Of a stretch of DNA of 64,000 nucleotides, positions 62,295 to 64,000 are shown in pieces. This DNA is from Temperatibacter marinus (GTDB lineage Bacteria; Pseudomonadota; Alphaproteobacteria; Sphingomonadales; Kordiimonadaceae). Location of the stretch: contig NZ_CP123872.1 of assembly GCF_031598375.1 (NCBI RefSeq), forward strand, positions 496,001 through 560,000, written 5' to 3'. The translations under genes were made by a program, and so were the position numbers. How positions within the stretch are numbered: the first letter of the stretch is position 1; each line of letters opens with the position of its first letter. The notes beneath the pieces are model-generated. The model had not been told where the DNA came from. It ran no database searches and was given only the letters and a program-made list of their open reading frames with translations.

Positions 62295-62972
62295 TTAAAA
62301 TGGGATAGGAGCTGAGATGTCTAAGCTTTCGGAAGTTTCGGGATGCGTGATCTTTAAGCTATTCGCATGAAGGGCTAGTCGAGGGCTTGCCGTATACGCC
62401 TCACCGCTTGCATAGAGCCTATCTCCTAGTATTGGATGACCTAAATGGAGCATATGAACGCGAAGCTGATGTGAGCGGCCAGTGATGGGGTTCAGCGTCA
62501 CTCGGGTCGTTGTTTCTGTACGATCAAGAACAGTATAATTTGTTACAGCTTTTTTCCCGTGATCATAACAAATTTTTTGCAGGGGCCTATTGGGCCAATC
62601 ACATATTAACGGCTCATCAACCTCCCCAGTGTCCTGAGGGAGAACGCCCCAGACCACGGCTTCATAATATTTTTCGGTCTGACGCATTTCAAATTGACGT
62701 GAGACAGCTCGATGCGCATCTTTGTGCCGTGCCATCACGAGAACACCCGAGGTCTCCATATCAAGTCTATGAATAATAGTCGCAGCAGAAAATTGCGCTT
62801 GGACACGAGATTCAAGACAATCCTTCATATCTTCATTTTTTCCCGGCACAGTCAAAAGACCACTTGGTTTGTTTAAAAAAAGAAGATCATCATCTTGATA
62901 GAGAATATCTAAAAAGGGTTCCATCGGCGGGTGATAAGGCGGTAGTTCAGGGGGCATTAAGGCAACGTCCAA
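62295..62972 (-). CDS. RluA-family pseudouridine synthase
   Basis: A 225-residue enzyme that isomerises uridine in rRNA or tRNA. LFLNKPSGLLTVPG is the N-terminal motif, IIHRLDMETSGVLV holds catalytic Asp71, TEKYYEAVVWG and the C-terminal TGRSHQLRVHMLHLGHPILGDRLY are the RluA hallmarks. There is no S4 domain, so it is of the short RluA type. The specific site cannot be told by eye. Its 5' end overlaps the protease gene by 16 bases; an internal ATG at 62957 would reduce this to one base. Confidence 0.93.
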   Translation of the reverse strand: MDVALMPPELPPYHPPMEPFLDILYQDDDLLFLNKPSGLLTVPGKNEDMKDCLESRVQAQFSAATIIHRLDMETSGVLVMARHKDAHRAVSRQFEMRQTEKYYEAVVWGVLPQDTGEVDEPLICDWPNRPLQKICYDHGKKAVTNYTVLDRTETTTRVTLNPITGRSHQLRVHMLHLGHPILGDRLYASGEAYTASPRLALHANSLKITHPETSESLDISAPIPF

Positions 62973-63778
62973 AGAAATTTCACTTTTTGACGAAGTGATT
63001 TCGTCATTCGATGATGACTATTAGCATAAAGTTTAGGGTCAGCCAAACTCCCTTTTACGGGCATGTCTCCTTTATCATTCTTAGCCCTTAAAAATCCGGT
63101 TCTAACACCATAAAGATACAATCGCCCTGCCTCGCTGTCATACAGAAACACTCCTCCTCCTGAGGCGCCTTTACCACTATCACAACTATCAAGTCCTACA
63201 CTCAACTGATCCCTTGCCAAACCCTTTTCTTTGTCTTTAGGGATGATCGTGCAATCAATAAGACTGGCAACAAGAGCGTTATAACTCTCCTGATAACCGA
63301 TTAATAGTGCTTGGTTGGGCCGACGAATTTCTCGAGATGAACGGCTCAAGCGCGCAGCTCCAAACATTGACAAATCTGCTCTGACATGCAGCACTGCCCA
63401 ATCCCCCTCAAAAATGTCAGGTTGTGCTTTCGACCGACCCAAATGCGCTACAGTGAAGGTGTAGCCCTGATACATATCATAGGGATGGAAAAGACATTGC
63501 GTCAGATTCTTTTCTTCAACAACGTGAGCCGCCGTTAGAATTAGGGCCTTTTTTGCATCTGACCTGATAATAACAGCAGAGCCAATAACCCGCGGGCCGC
63601 ATCTAATCACACCAACACTTCTGATTTGCCGAAGCATTTGTGTGGGCAATTCTGATAATGGCATTCTATTATCCTCGATACCATTCTCACTATCACCGTC
63701 ACCCACGACTTCGGCCTGCAGACTTTGTGACGTATTAAGAAAGAATCCCATAAGAATAAGAAAGAAGAAGGATCGCAT
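62957..63778 (-). CDS. Trypsin-like serine protease, secreted
   Basis: A 273-residue protein with a leader (MRSFFFLILMGFFLNTSQSL, cleavage near LQAE). The chymotrypsin-fold triad is visible: His85 in LTAAHVV, Asp126 in GDWAVLHV and Ser206 in GKGASGGGVF. Cys60, Cys95, Cys176 and Cys199 could form disulfides. No PDZ domain follows, so it is a short periplasmic or secreted protease, unlike DegP. Its 3' end overlaps the pseudouridine synthase start, so the two may be coupled, though unrelated in role. Confidence 0.85.
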   Translation of the reverse strand: MRSFFFLILMGFFLNTSQSLQAEVVGDGDSENGIEDNRMPLSELPTQMLRQIRSVGVIRCGPRVIGSAVIIRSDAKKALILTAAHVVEEKNLTQCLFHPYDMYQGYTFTVAHLGRSKAQPDIFEGDWAVLHVRADLSMFGAARLSRSSREIRRPNQALLIGYQESYNALVASLIDCTIIPKDKEKGLARDQLSVGLDSCDSGKGASGGGVFLYDSEAGRLYLYGVRTGFLRAKNDKGDMPVKGSLADPKLYANSHHRMTKSLRQKVKFLWTLP

Positions 63779-64000
63779 ATTTTACCCCAATATCGTTTAT
63801 ATTGAGGTACCACATCGGTTGGGTTATATGAAAGGGTTTTCTGTGTGGCGTTCTGCTTGCGATTTAAATTCTTCCCTGTGTAAAGTCTGTCTCTCTGACA
63901 TCTATACATCGTTTTCACCATACGATATACTCGGTGAAAATTTAGAAGCAGTGCCAATTGAAAGAAGACTCTTATGCACGAAAATAGTCATATAATTACA
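63779..64000. other. Terminal 222 bases without a supported gene
   Basis: Both strands carry open frames here, but they lack ribosome sites and recognisable motifs and overlap the protease gene. The stretch probably holds the protease promoter and the upstream region of a gene beyond the window. Confidence 0.4.

Noticed and set aside
63607-63995. Open frames on both strands at the right end of the window.
   Set aside because: They overlap the protease gene and its upstream region, lack ribosome sites and show no domain pattern.
1-64000. CRISPR arrays, prophage, integrase or intact insertion sequence, tRNA or rRNA genes.
   Set aside because: No regularly spaced repeats, no transposase or integrase motif, no tRNA-like cloverleaf and no rRNA segment were seen on reading both strands.

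Overview
The window most likely comes from a free-living, probably marine alphaproteobacterium with a rather AT-rich genome. This rests on gene content and on neighbourhoods common in alphaproteobacteria: argG near rlmN, a YggT-DUF167-folD operon, MarC, and a FlaEY-like protein next to a FliL-like one. Kordiimonadales or a relative would fit, but the taxonomy is inference. I saw no rRNA, tRNA, CRISPR array, prophage or intact insertion sequence.

Positions 1-37,400 form one large surface-glycan island. It holds twelve P-loop sulfotransferase genes (eleven intact, one truncated at its 3' end), about eight glycosyltransferases and two WbqC-family proteins. It also has two PLP-dependent sugar aminotransferases (one a clear WecE), two left-handed beta-helix acyltransferases, RfbA and RfbC, a glycosidase-like propeller, an HMW1C/GT41-type glycosyltransferase and a type I secretion ABC/HlyD pair. 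The layout is several short operons on both strands. (a) A minus-strand operon, 12136 to 60: secretion ABC, HlyD, an unknown protein, three large glycosyltransferases, an acetyltransferase, a sulfotransferase. (b) Two sulfotransferase/GT61 modules in opposite orientation, 12285-15138 and 18439-15170. (c) A stretch of single sulfotransferases, 18698-21858. (d) A minus-strand sugar operon, 28405 to 20971: aminotransferase, GT41, WecE, NeuD-like acyltransferase, propeller, WbqC, sulfotransferase. (e) A plus-strand trio of two sulfotransferases and WbqC, 30529-33091. (f) A minus-strand unit, 35431 to 33104: sulfotransferase, rfbC, rfbA. (g) A GT2 closed by a terminator. My reading is a heavily and variably sulfated glycan, or sulfated glycoprotein, made from dTDP-amino-deoxysugars. 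The genes for activated sulfate (PAPS) and for dTDP-glucose 4,6-dehydratase are not here and must be elsewhere.

Positions 37,500-46,900 are mostly housekeeping: typA and argG converge on a shared terminator, and rlmN lies further on. Three diverged paralogous periplasmic solute-binding-like proteins and a TIGR01777 epimerase sit between argG and rlmN. Then come an acyltransferase-3 membrane protein (45,772-46,902), an RND permease with its adaptor and a glycosyltransferase, a TauE/SafE permease with a striking leader hairpin, an EF-hand lipoprotein, two tandem AEC carriers, MarC, and the folD operon.

The last 6 kb carries a giant acidic protein with a beta-propeller core and flagellar-type ends (FlaEY-like), a 638-base non-coding gap with several inverted repeats, a small secreted FliL-like protein, an RluA-type pseudouridine synthase and a trypsin-like protease. 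The island and the flagellar-looking genes could be linked through glycosylation of surface appendages, but nothing in the window proves it.
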